Shown: positions 37,958-50,160 of the stretch, piece by piece
How positions within the stretch are numbered: the stretch's first letter is position 1
Layout: the number at the start of each line of letters is the position of its first letter
DNA from: Siphonodentalium dalli
Lineage: Eukaryota > Mollusca > Scaphopoda > Gadilida > Siphonodentaliidae
Direction of reading: 5' to 3'
Assembly: GCA_032622095.1 (NCBI GenBank)
Contig: CP136063.1
Span: 116,394,723-116,458,722 of the forward strand
Length of the DNA stretch: 64,000 nucleotides
Translations under genes and position numbers: made by a program
The notes under the pieces: model-generated
Told to the model about the DNA's origin: nothing
The model's database searches: none
The model's input: only the letters and a program-made list of their open reading frames with translations

Positions 37958-39185
37958 GTGAGTTGTCGCTCATATTGTTATGCAATATTTTTCCATGATA
38001 AATGCGACATTCACATACTTGAAACACATTGTTGTGACGATATTAGGTAATTCGTTAATTGTTTACATAGTTCCAGTTTCCTTGGATTTAAACCAGCTAG
38101 ATACTGGCAGTAACAATCACTACCGATTTCACTAGATGCATGCTTTACGTCAACGGAAACTTGCACTAATGTTTACAGTGGTTCAATTAGAGATGCATTC
38201 GAGTCGAGGAATCCACCCACCAAAGCTCAGAGTGATCAGATATCGATTTTTGAAATTTGTTATTTCCCGAGATATGTAATTTTTGGCGGCCTGGCAAATA
38301 TTCGTCAAGCCGACGACATCGGACCAAATCGCGGATGGAGATGGATAACTCTAAAATCAAGTGGCTTTGGGTGTTAGATATTTGACAATCCGGTCAAAGT
38401 TTGTTGAACAAAATGTTGAAAATAACACGTTTTGCAGCGTTTTGGGCAATTTTATTCTATAGTCGACTGTGGTTAGCATTATTGTTTTGGCAATTAATCG
38501 ATTCTGATAACTGGAGCGCCATTTAAAAAAATGTTGTTGTATATGATTATTTCGCGCTCCGCGTATATAATGTTTCGCTGATTCTTGGTATACATGGGCC
38601 ATGGGCGTTTTATTTATAGGAATGGGAATTTTTGGGACGGATTAAAAGTCGAACTGAGATCCGGAGGCCGAGTCCGGTAAAAGGTGTAGTTGGGAATTCT
38701 GGTGAGATGCACGAGAATCCTTCAGTGATAAGCCGTATATGTTGTAATAATTTGAAGGATAAAACGTTTTAGCCAAAGGGATTATACATTTAGCTTATGT
38801 CACTGGGAAATAAATGTGTTGTCTTATTTTTCCTTACAAACTGGGACAGGAATTGTGACTATTATAAGAACTGTAACATTTTTGATAGCAATTTTAATTT
38901 ACGATGCTTTTAAGAAAATAGGGTTGTAACACTATGAGTTTCTCATGTGATGCAAATACGCGTATTCCACCGATTTTAGTAGCATTGTTTTTCTTGTTAT
39001 TGCTGATGATGTTTATAATGATAAATGATGTTGTTGTTGTAAGTATTTTCGCGAAGAGATCGGGCACCGTTAAGCTCATTCTAGCTTCGAAATGTTGTAT
39101 ACGTAAAGGAGGTATACGATATATAGGGTGACAAATACACCATTTTATATACCGGCTACATAGGCTTTGCATATTCCAGCTGCTT
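37958..39185. other. Possible first intron or spacer
   Basis: No recognised coding exon. A minus-strand frame (38357-38602) and an opposing pair (38894-39172) carry no family motif. Confidence 0.35.
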
Positions 39186-40399
39186 TAATAGAGGAGCGGC
39201 CAAACGCCAAAAGTGGTCGGATACCCCTACCCTCGGTAGAACAAGTTGATACCAACCTTTTCTGGAAGGTAATTATACATCATTTATGAAAATGATTCTT
39301 GGCCTTGCCGGAATTGGTGGCAGCTATGTATGGTAAGACTATTTGTGGAGGTACCCTACCGAAAATTGGCCTGTTTTCAGCAGTTGACCAGCTATACACA
39401 ATTGGTTAAAAGTTAGGCACATCACCAAAAAACAGAACGTTCTATTTGTTATTATGTGGTACATGGTGATACTAGATTGGAACGTTCTTATTTTTTCTGG
39501 TTTGTTTGAGATTTCACGACGTCATGGTAGAGAATGTAACGTTATGCGTCAAAAAATCATGACGATTCAGACAAACTATCGCCAGTCAACTCTGTACAAA
39601 ACTAGCATGCTGGAGTGAGCTTATCGTGGCATATATGCGTGGAAAGAATGGAGTATTTTCTACCCGGAGGTATTAAGTTGATTACCCTATCCCTACAATA
39701 TTGTAATTAATTGGAAAAAACTTACCCCTCCCCCCAATGTCATAAAATGCTGAGTATAGCCAATCGCCTGGGATTGGATCCCAGAATGATAGAATAGTGT
39801 GTAGTATTTCCTTTTATTTCGTGTAGAACACACATAAAAAATATATAATTCGAATTTCCAACCATATTCACCATTAGAAGAGTATCAAAATCCAAGATGG
39901 CGTCCAATATGGCATTTAGATTTTATTTTAAGACTCTGTGAAGCGACATACGAAATATCCCAAAAAGGAACGTCCCCAGTGGTAAAATCTATATTATTGT
40001 AGTATCTACATAGAATAACATTTCATATCAAACATTAATTTGACCATTAATACATCTTTTCAATTGGTAAGGTAATAGGTAAAACTGTATCCCTCCATCC
40101 AATGTCATTAAATTCGAAATAAAGTTATCGACTGGGATTGGAACCACGAGTGATAGCATTATGCGCAGTATGTTGTTTCATTTAATGTACAACACACATA
40201 CGAAGTGGTGATAGGTATGAATTTCCATCCATATTCACGATTAGAAGAGTATGATACAACAAAATGGCGTCCAATATGGCGTCCAATTTTAATTGTACCA
40301 CGTAGCGAACGCACTAAAAGGGGACGTCCCCTGTGGAATATTGTATATCATTGAAGTGAATACATAGACGATATCTCAGGCACAGTAGTTTCACCGTTA

Positions 40400-42713
40400 T
40401 AGTCCAGTGCATTTATGAGAAAAAAATGCCACACCTGGAACTAATTGCAACAGAATTTTTTTTTGTTGGAATAAGTACATAAACCCTCCATAAACAACAT
40501 ACTAAAAATCGGCAAAAATCGGAAAAAAGGAAATTGGTGAATTTCGTGAAATAAATTTGCGGAAATTTGGTCAAATCATCGATTTATGGAATTTCATGGA
40601 TGCATATAAGAACAATCAAATTCACAAATCCTACAAATGGTATGTGTATTGTGTCGACCTCAATTTCCTGAACCCAGTACTGAAAACCAGTCCCAGATTC
40701 ATTACGTATTTTTCGAGTTGTGTGCCTTCAAAAACGCGAGTTTACCTGATTTCGGCCCATTTTCGGGGCCTCAATTTCGAAGAATGAGCCAAAATGCCTT
40801 ATTTGTGATTAATTATTTTAAAAAGTAGAGCAAACTGAAGGGATTTTTCAGTGTTATAGTAATTTCCTCACTAGATTAAACACAAAATATGAATAATATG
40901 TGTATCTATAATTAAGAAGAAGATTATATTCTCAAACAAAATGTGTGTTCCATTGTATGGACCTGACCAATTTTGCCTCTGACACTGAACGTGTGTGATG
41001 AAATGCAATATTTGAGGTCATGTAACTCAATAATTTAATACCCATATGCCATGCTTTTCTTATAACCTTTTAAGTATGTTGGATTGAACAAAATGTAAAG
41101 GTATTAACAGGACATTATTTAAGAAAATCAACTTATGGCCCTTTGAATACTTAGTTTTAGCTTGTTTCCAAAGATGCCAGTTTGAGGCATTTTTGTCCAA
41201 TCTAATAGGTTTTGGGCCATAAAAACAAAAAACAATGGGTGTTATAATGTGTAAAATTATTTGAACTTTCCTCCCACAACAATTTAGTGATAAAAATTTA
41301 GCCTTACATTAGTTATGCCATAGTATTTCACTTGATTTCTTTCATTTTTCAGGAAACTGACTCCAAATTTTAACGTTGGTATAGGGGTAGGAAAAATCAC
41401 AAAATGCCATCTTATCACCAAATTACAGCCATTTCAGACACAAATTCACACAATGTTGTTTTCTTCCAGTTTGTGTACATTCCTGTTGAATTATAAAACT
41501 GCTTAATACATTATCGGACGTTGATTTAGAATTTTATGGTTATGTTGTATAAAACAATCTCAAAATAGCCAATTTGACATTTCACTGCCAAATTATGACA
41601 ACAAATATTATAGCTCTGTCAATAAACATAAACAAAGGAAATATGAAATTATTTATGAAAGAACTATGTAAGCAGAAACTGTTAATATAAAGTTTTCTGC
41701 TTCAAGATGCATAATTTTGAAGATTTTGTTGATATGCTTTCCCCTACCCCATTTTTCTGCCGTTCAAATTTGGAGTATGTTTCCACAATGATGAGTGAAA
41801 TCCAGTGAAATTCATTGGTATAGCCATTGAAATGCTATTTTCTCAACAACAAAATGATTTAAGAGGACAGATCACATAATTTTACACAATAAACTTTCGT
41901 TAATTTTTCTGAATATGTCTAAAATCCTTTTAAAATTTACAAAAACGTCCCACAATTGCATTTTCGGAAAAGAGGCTAGACTAAGAGTTCATAGGACCAT
42001 AATTTTCTTTTCTTCACCAATGTATTTGGAAATTCATTCACAATTTGTTCAATCTAGTATTCTCAAAATGTTATGAGAAAAGCAGAGCATATGGATGTTA
42101 ATTTATTGAGTTACATGACCTCAAATATGGCATTTCATCACACGAGTTCTGTGTCAAGGCAAATTTGGCTAAGTCCATACAATGGAACACACATTTTGTT
42201 TGAGAATATTTTATTCTCCTTATTCATAGATGCACATATTAATCATATTTTGTGTTTTATCTAGTGAGGAAATTACTAAAACAGTGTAAAAGTAATTAAT
42301 TTTGCTCTAGGTTTTTAAATAATTAACCATATAATACGGCATTTGGCTCATTCTGCGAAATTAAGGCTCCGAAATCAGGTAAACTCGCGTTTTTGAAGGC
42401 ACACAACTCGAAAAATACTTAAGGAATCTGGGAATGGTTTCCAATTCTGGATTCAGGAAAATGTGGTCGACAAAATAGGCATGATATTTGTAGGACTTGT
42501 AAATTTGAATTTTTTATATACATTCATGAAAACCTATAAATTGATGATTTGACCAAATTTTCTCCTTTTTTTTTCACGAAATTCACTAATTTCCCTTTTT
42601 CCGATTTTTGCCGATTTTTAGTATGTTGTTTATGGAGGGTATATGTACCAATTCCAGCAAAAAAAAATTCTGTTGCAATTAGTTCTGGGTAAAACCATAA
42701 ATGCACTGGACTA
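40400..42713. mobile_element. 2.3-kb palindromic element nested in the left arm, TSD TTA
   Basis: Ends read TAGTCCAGTGCATTTATG inward from both sides, flanked by TTA at 40397-40399 and 42714-42716. The outer 350 bases are clear inverted copies (for example CCGATTTTTGCCGATTTTTA and its complement), and symmetry continues toward the centre with words such as TTGAGGTCATGTAACTCAATA near 41008 and its counterpart near 42105. No transposase frame. Its interruption of the 39189-47282 arm shows it arrived later. Confidence 0.8.
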
Positions 42714-42960
42714 TTAGTCTATCTTATCAGTTGGAGAATTAGTAAACAAAAACTTAATCAACACCCAGTCACAAACGTCCACATAATGGCGGCACTTGTG
42801 ACTATAGTCCAGAATGCAAAGAATTAAGCAAATCGTTCGGAATTACTTTGTGTTGAATAGAACGAAGAAACATAAAATGTAAAATTTGCATCCACATCTG
42901 GTCTTAGTAGACAACCAAAATCCAAGATGATGCCCAATATGACGGCTAATTGTAATGCCA

Positions 42961-45829
42961 ACACGCTGCGAACAATGAATACGAAAGTCGGTCAAAATGT
43001 ATCATACGGCAGTTTGAAGCGATATATTGTTTAGATTGTGTGTTTATATTAGACGTCGATATGTTGTGATTGAGTGATGGTGGTAATACAACATTATTTT
43101 CAGATAAAGCTTTGACGTGATTGTCTCAAATTAACGTCCATAAACTGTCGATCAGCTCCGTAAGGGCGGGTAAGTCGTGTCTTTCCATTGGTTTGGTGGT
43201 ATCCTACATCAGGTTCCAAATGTCACACCCTTAGCTATGACACAGGTGTGACGCCAGGATTAATACTGGACGGAAATTTGAATTTTGTTGAATGTTTACG
43301 TTGTTTTGTTTAACAATTATCAGGAACTTTATATCAAATATTTGGAGAAAGACAAACCTACCAAAAATAAAAAAAAACACTTAGTGAAACTCCGAGAATG
43401 ACTTAATTAGTCTAATTTGCCGAATCGTGTATCGTGTATTGATCTCCAATGCACATTTGACTATTGTTTGACACATTTGATATCATTTTGGGACGTTAAG
43501 TAAGTAAAGAATGTGTAGACAACTGGTAATAATAGAGGATGGTCATTGACCGTTACAAATAGTCATGCACTCGATGCGGTACGAAGTGATGTTGTAATGT
43601 TCAATACTCAAATATTGCTATCATTAATATATTGTGATAGTCTTGAATGTCACACATCATAGTAACTACCTATTGACGATACACGAAATACATAATCGCA
43701 CACACAAAATTCTCTTTAATGACATAACATGGGACCACAATGTCCATATAATGCAATCAGCGTACAATGGTTTATAAATAGGCGTTATAGTGATCAAGAG
43801 GTTGCTGCTTTGTATAATCGTTCGAGTTTCGGCTCAGCGTCAAACAAGAAAGCAACACTGCATACCTATGAATATAAGTTGTTCTCGCCATATGTTGCTT
43901 GATGTGCATGTTTTTCCGTATATTGATATTTTAGTCCCGACTAATTTGTGAGTTAAATGGTTGTGAATGTCAATCGGATTCATATATGTTACAAACAGAA
44001 GATATTGAGTTTCCGGACAAGACTTCAATCTTCTATATCTCCGACGGATATCATATATGTATTAGTTCTTATGGACGTGGGTCCTGACTATACATGTATA
44101 GCAATATCTCATGCTAATACATTTTATTGATACATAGGTCATAGTGCGATAATCTCCATTGAACATGCACATTGGTGTTGCATTTATGATTGCCGTTGAA
44201 TTCTAATCATAATCACACAACTCACAAGCAAACCAGAATGTCACTAAAAAGTTTGTTTTATCCACGGTTCTTTTGAGTCTGGTGGCATTTGAAATGGAAA
44301 AAATGTAAGTAATGAAAATCTGTAGGATATTAACACAATTGAAATGGCGACAGACAATAGTCATTGGTCTTGATATATAGATATTCCAATTGTGTTTACG
44401 GTTTGGTCTATGACGACTAGGCCATATCACAACATACATTGTATTCTTATTGGTGGCGGAAAGACAGCGCCAATCTTACCGCGAAAGCAATATACTCAGT
44501 CCATACATAAGCCACCTACCCCCAAACTGGCAGATATTCGAAAGTTATTTTCACTTAACATGGACCTCATATCAGTGTTACTGATCGGGATTTATAACAC
44601 CTTCGTCGTCGATCTAGTGTTTTATGGGGATACAAGTAACTGAGTGTAAGTCAGTGTGATGTAATCAACTATGAATCACTGGTGTATTTGTATTTGTGTT
44701 GTGTTCTTGTTCACTAAGTATAGTCATTTTGTTTCTCAAGAAAACCTGGACATGCCATGCTCAAGTGCCCATTGATGTAAATGCATAGAATCACATTGTA
44801 TGACTCATATTCAATGAAAATGTGGGAATAATAAATGTATTTCTCAGATCCATCTGTCTCTATAAACATGTCGTCGCCGGAGTCATGTCTAACCTTTAGT
44901 CACTGAACGTTAATTGAATGGTAAGCCATCAGAGTCATGTAATTTTTATGATTGATAAAAGCAAATGTTGCTCATCTTTATGAAGATAACATATATGTTA
45001 ATGTTATTCCATTCCAAAATAGTATTATTGAAAAGTTAAATTATCGACTATCGGCACCAGAGCAAACAAACCATTTGAAAGGTTGTTGAAAACAACTGGC
45101 ACTTCAACAACAAATCCAGCGCAAAGCATCACAAAAGGAAGTGTTTTTTCTGGCTGTTGTACTTCTTCGCAAAATTGAAATGACATCTATATTATGGGAT
45201 GCCATCTTGTATTTTGAGATCCATCTTATAGCGAGTGTGGTTCTAACATAATTATGTCGCACTAAACGATACGATACGATTTATTTGCATAAACACCAAT
45301 ATGCTAACAATACAATTAATAATAAAACAATAAACAATTAATACAAAAAAATTACATGTGAACACTAAATGACATCTACAACTGCGCATTTGTTGTTTTA
45401 TTCTTGGTTAGGATTCTCAGAGATACCTTTGTGCGCATTGTTTTAACTTTCGATATGAGGAATGTTGAGTTTTGTGTTTATTATTTCGCAAATTAAAAGA
45501 TATGTTGATAACAGAACTACTACTTCATATGACTATTATATATGCCATCAACGTCGTTTTTCGGTTGATCTATGAGCGTATAGACCGATCAGTAGACGAA
45601 TAACATACTGTATAATTCCTGTTTTCCCGTATTTGTTTTCACGAAGTGTTATAAATTCGAGACATGACAAAGCTCATCTGATGTTTTGTTTATATAGTTG
45701 ACCACCATATTTTGGTCTCCGTCATCACGCAAACAATAACTCGCCATGTAATGATGGAAACACACACATAAGTAATACCATATGAGACGTTTATTTGCCC
45801 GCATATCGTACTAGTTGTTTACAAAGTGT
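42961..45829. other. Loop of the 8.1-kb element
   Basis: No recognised gene. It contains a probable minus-strand retroelement tail at 45262-45360. The open frame at 44392-44643 has no identifiable domain. Confidence 0.4.
45262..45360 (-). mobile_element. Probable 3' end of a minus-strand LINE or SINE
   Basis: Read on the minus strand the sequence ends GTGTTTATGCAAATAAATCG followed by TATCGTATCG, that is a polyadenylation-like AATAAA and a short-repeat tail, as many invertebrate non-LTR elements have. No coding part is recognised upstream, so it is heavily 5'-truncated. Confidence 0.35.
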
Positions 45830-47285
45830 TGACATTAAAATCAAATGCCATATTGGCCGCCATTATGGCGCAATAGTGGGTGTGACGTCACACTTTTTGT
45901 TTCTTGATCATATTCAGCACAAATGAAATCCAAAATGTATACTCATTTCTTTTTGGCCTGTACTACAATCCACAGTGGCCCATTTGTGTGGAAGTTTGTG
46001 ACTGTAGGGGTGATCAAGTTTTTGTCTAATTATTTCATCAATTGATAATACAGATCAATGCTGAATCTAATGTTTGATATAAAATATTCTATGTAGTCAG
46101 TACAATGAAATATAATATACCACTTGGGACATTCCTTTTCTGAATTTGTCGTATGTCCGTTCACTAAGTCTTGAATTTAAAATTGGCCGCCATATTGAAC
46201 GCCATCTTCGTTTATGATACTCTTTTAATAACAAATTTGGATGGCAATTTCTCTGGCCAATTTGCATGTGTATTCTACATTTAATAAAACAAAATTCTGC
46301 GCATTATGCGATCATTCGTGGTTCCAATCCCAGGCGACAACTTTAGTTCGAATTTTATGACATTGAACGGCGGGATAAATTTTTGACTTTTATTTTTCCA
46401 ATTGATAAGATGTGTTATTGGTGAAACTAATGTTTCATATGAAATACTATTCTATATGGTCATTAAAATAATATACATTTTACCACTTGGGACGTTCGTT
46501 TTCAGGATTTTTCGTATGTCGCTTCACTAAGTCTTAAAATAAAAACTGAATGCCATATTGGACGCCATCTTGGAGTTTGATACTTATCTAATAGTGAATA
46601 TGGTTGGAAATTTGCATTTTACACTTGTTATGTGTGTTCTGTACTAAGTAAAGGGAAATACTACGCACTATTCTATCATTCTTGGTTCCAATCCCGGCGA
46701 TGGCTATACTTAGCATTTTATGACATTGGGGGAGGGTTAAGTTTTTGCCTATTATTGCTAAATGTGTAGCGTCAGGAAAATAAACTTAATAACTCCGGGT
46801 AGAAAATACTCCATTCTTTCCAAATATATATGACATGATAAGCTCAATCCAGTGTGCTAGTTTTGTACAGAGTTGACGGGCGACAGTTTCTCTGAATCGT
46901 CGTGATGTTTTGACGCATAACGTTACATTCTCCACCATGACGTCGTGAAATCTCAAACAAACCAGAAAAAAATAACAACGTTCCGATCTAGTATCACCAT
47001 GTATCCCATAATATCAAATAGAACATTCTGTTTTTGGTGATGTGCTTAACGTTTAACCAATTGTGTATTGCTGGCCAACCGCTGAAAACAGGCTTATTTT
47101 TCGGTAGGTACCTTCACAAATAGTCTTACCATACATAGCTGCCACCAATTCCGACAAGGCCAAGAATCATTTTCATAAATGATATATATTTACCTTTCAG
47201 AAAAAGTTGCTTTCAACTTGTTCTACCGAGGGTAGGGGTATCTCGAAAACTAAGGCCCTTTTTGGATTTGGCCGCTCCTCTATAA

Positions 47286-47797
47286 GTTTTCGCATAGAAG
47301 TTAAACGTGTAAACGCTCTTTATTTTACATTAATAGGAATAGATTAACACGGAACACTCTTTTCTGATCCAAATTGTTCAAAGTTGTATTTTTATGACTT
47401 CAATGGGTCTTTCTGTGACAAATACTGTTCGTAGAAAGGTAGTTCAAGTATTTATCGACATATTTTGATACCGGGACAGATTCAAAAGCGAATACTATTA
47501 AGTGTATTTTGGAGTGCAAACCGCCAAGTGGATTTAATATTAGGACCATTATATTACGCTATTTAGAGTGAGTAACATGGTTTAAATTTTAAAACTTTGT
47601 TTGAATGTGAACTAATTAAGTTCTCTTTGACGCTATTTAGAGTGAGTAACATGGTTTAAATTTTAAAACTTTGTTTGAATGTGAACTAATTAAGTTCTCT
47701 TTGACCCAGTACATTCTATCGGACGTGCTAATGGACCTGGATACCTATTTGTCAATGCCGCCTCTCACCAAACGTCAGGTTTATAACTAATTATTTC
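47286..47797. other. Spacer with a 74-bp perfect tandem duplication
   Basis: Units 47557-47630 and 47631-47704 appear identical (CGCTATTTAGAGTGAGTAAC...). Nothing else recognised. Confidence 0.8.
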
Positions 47798-48350
47798 GCC
47801 CAATTTGGGCGGTTATATCATGGTGGTTTTTCATCTGATGTGTTTGTCGGAATAAATTAGGTGGAGGATTTCTGTAAATGTTAGCCCAAACTACATGTCC
47901 AAGTAACGATTGTTTTGTTGTTTATTTTGAGGAATCATACCACATCAGATGAATTCAGCCCAAATATATTAACAGTTGTCATGTAAAACATTTGCAGTAG
48001 GTTAGCGTTATTTGGTATTTGCGGATGTCGTTTAACATGGGGAAAATAGACTACAGCGCTTGAACGGGCATGTGCATTTGTTGTTTTTTTAATGTATAGC
48101 AACTTGATAATCAATAACAGAGACCTTCTCTGTCAAATACATGCAGTCGCTCTATTTACGATATTAATTGGGGAACTTTCAAAAATAAACTACGCACAAA
48201 CGGATACCTGCTGCAAATTAAGGAAGGTGTCGGAAACGGGCCCACTCGCCCCAGTCGACCTGGGCCAGCTCGGGACACAGTGTATGCCGAGGCCGAGGCC
48301 GGCTCGGAATAAAAGGTGTATACGGAATAAAAGGTGTATACGGGGTGTTA
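47798..48350 (-). repeat. Right arm of the outer inverted repeat, inner part
   Basis: Inverted match to about 36055-36568. The arm is interrupted at GGTGTTATA near 48350 by a LINE and resumes at 52041 with TGTTATGGCGTTTAG, where the left arm reads without a break. Confidence 0.75.
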
Positions 48351-48425
48351 TACAATTCGTTAATTGTTTACGGGGTGTTATACAATTCGTTATACAATTC
48401 GTTATACAATTTGTTATAATAATTG

Positions 48426-48623
48426 TTAATTATTGGGAACTTTACGAGTTGTCAATATAATGGGTGTAGTGTAGTCGATTATATTATAGTGTCAGAGAAA
48501 TATCTATCGGACGTGTCCTATTTCTGTGTGAAAAATCCAAATGAATTTTCAGATCACAGCCAACTTGCTGTTCACTTAGAATATTTTCAAGAGAGTAGTA
48601 ATTGCGATAATATGTTTATATAA
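48426..48623 (+). pseudogene. LINE endonuclease domain, C-terminal remnant
   Basis: The frame reads IGNFTSCQYNGCSVVDYIIV and then NEFSDHSQLAVHLEY. The GNFTC-like, S-VVDYII and SDHS blocks are the last conserved blocks of the exonuclease-endonuclease-phosphatase fold of LINEs; the His and Asp of the SDH motif belong to the catalytic site. Everything N-terminal to this is lacking, because the element is 5'-truncated here. The frame ends at a stop at 48621-48623, just before the hairpin-rich insertion. Confidence 0.75.
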
Positions 48624-48632
48624 GAAATGAAA

Positions 48633-48764
48633 GGCGGTTTCAATGTGGTTATGGGATTTTGACCGCGAGAAAAATTCAGCAAACTGCATGAACCCCGAAG
48701 GGGTTCATGCGGAGTTTGCTGATTTTTTATCGCGGTCAAAACCCATGACCACGTTGAATCCGCC
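48633..48764. repeat. 132-bp near-perfect hairpin
   Basis: Arms of about 64 nt meet at a 4-nt loop (CCCCGAAGGGG centre). The outer ends are GGCGGTTTCAA and TTGAATCCGCC. A foldback mini-element is the simplest reading; it would also make a long RNA hairpin if transcribed. Confidence 0.85.
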
Positions 48765-49233
48765 GTTTATTATTTATATTTATATACTTACGCTCTTTAA
48801 AACACTTCTCCAAATATGTCCGTCATTTCGTCAAAAACACTTTTTCAAATATCTCCTTTATTTCGTTTATAAAAATAATTTCCTATTTCTATATTTCGCT
48901 CTATATTTCGCCCTATTTCGTTGTATTTTCCTATTTCGATTTTTCGTACTATTTCGCTGTATTTTCATATTTCGCTTTTTCGTTGTATTTCATATTTCGA
49001 TAATTCGCTATATTTGACATATTATGGGATATGGGATTATATGATAACCAACATTATGATAGTCAATCGAACATCTCGAGCCACCCGTGCTCGCGATTAG
49101 ATGCCACTAGCCATCCAATCGTGATCTTTCGAACCTCGATTACATATTGTTTGCTATCAAATCCTTGGCGTATTGGCTGACTAGATACTCAAGCAGTCGG
49201 TAATGTCCGACGATCCCCGGTGATTTCCGGGAC

Positions 49234-49306
49234 CAATGTGTTCATAAACCTATGAACGACATTGGAAGTGACATCACGTTACGTTCATTGGTTTATGAAC
49301 GCATTG
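49234..49306. repeat. 25/23/25 hairpin
   Basis: CAATGTGTTCATAAACC...GAACG pairs with CGTTCATTGGTTTATGAACG...; the loop is 49259-49281. Confidence 0.8.
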
Positions 49307-49401
49307 AATAAGGGGGCGTGTCTACCGTAACGCTATGGGGAAATCGGAAGAGATATTAGAGGTATGTAAATATATATGAATATACTGTACCGAAATATTC
49401 A

Positions 49402-50160
49402 TTGAAATGGACTAAAGATAGTGCAAACAAGGCAATAATGACTGTTAACAGCAAATGTTTCCAAGACGAATTATCGAGGTTAAGAGTATCGCGTTATGAA
49501 GAAACCGCAAATGACACAGAAAAAGCTGTAACTGACTTTACGGAACTTCTTAAAAGACTGAATAAGTCGGCATCCAAAACTGTAAAGAATGGTAAAATTA
49601 AGCAATATAAAAAACGTAGATGGTTTAATGATAAGTGTAAAACACTAAAATGCATAATGCAAAAAGCTGTGCGCGAAATGAGAGAGCAGCCGCTGAACAA
49701 AAGTTTAATTGAAAAATTTTGCGCAGCCAAAAAAGCATATAAAAGGGAAACTAAATATAGAGCTAAATTATTCCGACACAAATTTGCAATAGAACTTGAA
49801 AACATGGAAACGTCAGATCCGAGTGAATACTGGAAGTTTATTAAAAAAATGAGAAATGATAGTAGGAAAGATAACGACGATCTTGATCCAGACATTATTG
49901 TTAAATTCTTTAATGATTTATATTGCAACAGCGCTCATCGGGATAAAGATACTTTTATATGTAAAACAGACAAACCTAAGATCATTTGCGATCTCAATAA
50001 TGATGAAATTTCGACCCTGAAAGTAATAGGCGTTCTGAAGAGTTTGAAAAATAATAAATCTCCAGGCAGTGACGGGCTGCGGAATGAACTATTGAAAGCC
50101 GTCGGACCGATTATGGCACAACATTTAACAAAGTTAAATGTTGGAGCGAGACCACACTGA
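49402..50160 (+). pseudogene. LINE ORF2 linker region and RT entry motif
   Basis: A lysine-rich frame of about 250 codons, open upstream of the first Met (WTKDSANKAIM) and typical of the region between endonuclease and RT in Jockey/I/CR1-like LINEs. Near its end NNKSPGSDGLRNELLKA is RT block 0 (SPGxDGI). The frame is lost near 50140, where a small deletion removes part of the next RT block: it ends NVGARPH, while the continuation WSETTLTPIYKKGD is in another frame. The catalytic domain follows directly. Confidence 0.8.

Larger units (their letters stand above)
39189..47282. mobile_element. 8.1-kb foldback DNA element with TAA target duplication
   Basis: Termini read TAGAGGAGCGGCCAAA inward from both ends and are flanked by TAA at 39186-39188 and 47283-47285. 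Arms of about 1.45 kb match in inverted orientation: 39189-40396 plus 42717-42960 against 45830-47282. Each arm contains modules of about 370 bp (near 39690 and 40070 on the left, 46020 and 46390 on the right) carrying AAGATGGCGTCCAATATGGC-like words. The loop is 42961-45829. The 3-bp TAA duplication suits PIF/Harbinger-type integration, but no transposase is present. A second palindromic element has inserted in the left arm. Confidence 0.8.
48625..49375. mobile_element. About 750-bp insertion inside the LINE
   Basis: This sequence separates the endonuclease remnant from the LINE linker, which resumes around YTVPKYSLKW upstream of 49402. It starts with a 132-bp hairpin (48633-48764), continues with TTTCG-rich sequence (48830-49010), and near its right side has a second hairpin (49234-49306). 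TATATA lies near both edges and could be a target duplication. The borders are approximate. Confidence 0.5.

Noticed and set aside
49494-49928. 144-codon minus-strand frame opposite the LINE linker
   Set aside because: Shadow of the + strand LINE frame, hydrophobic because the sense strand is lysine-rich.
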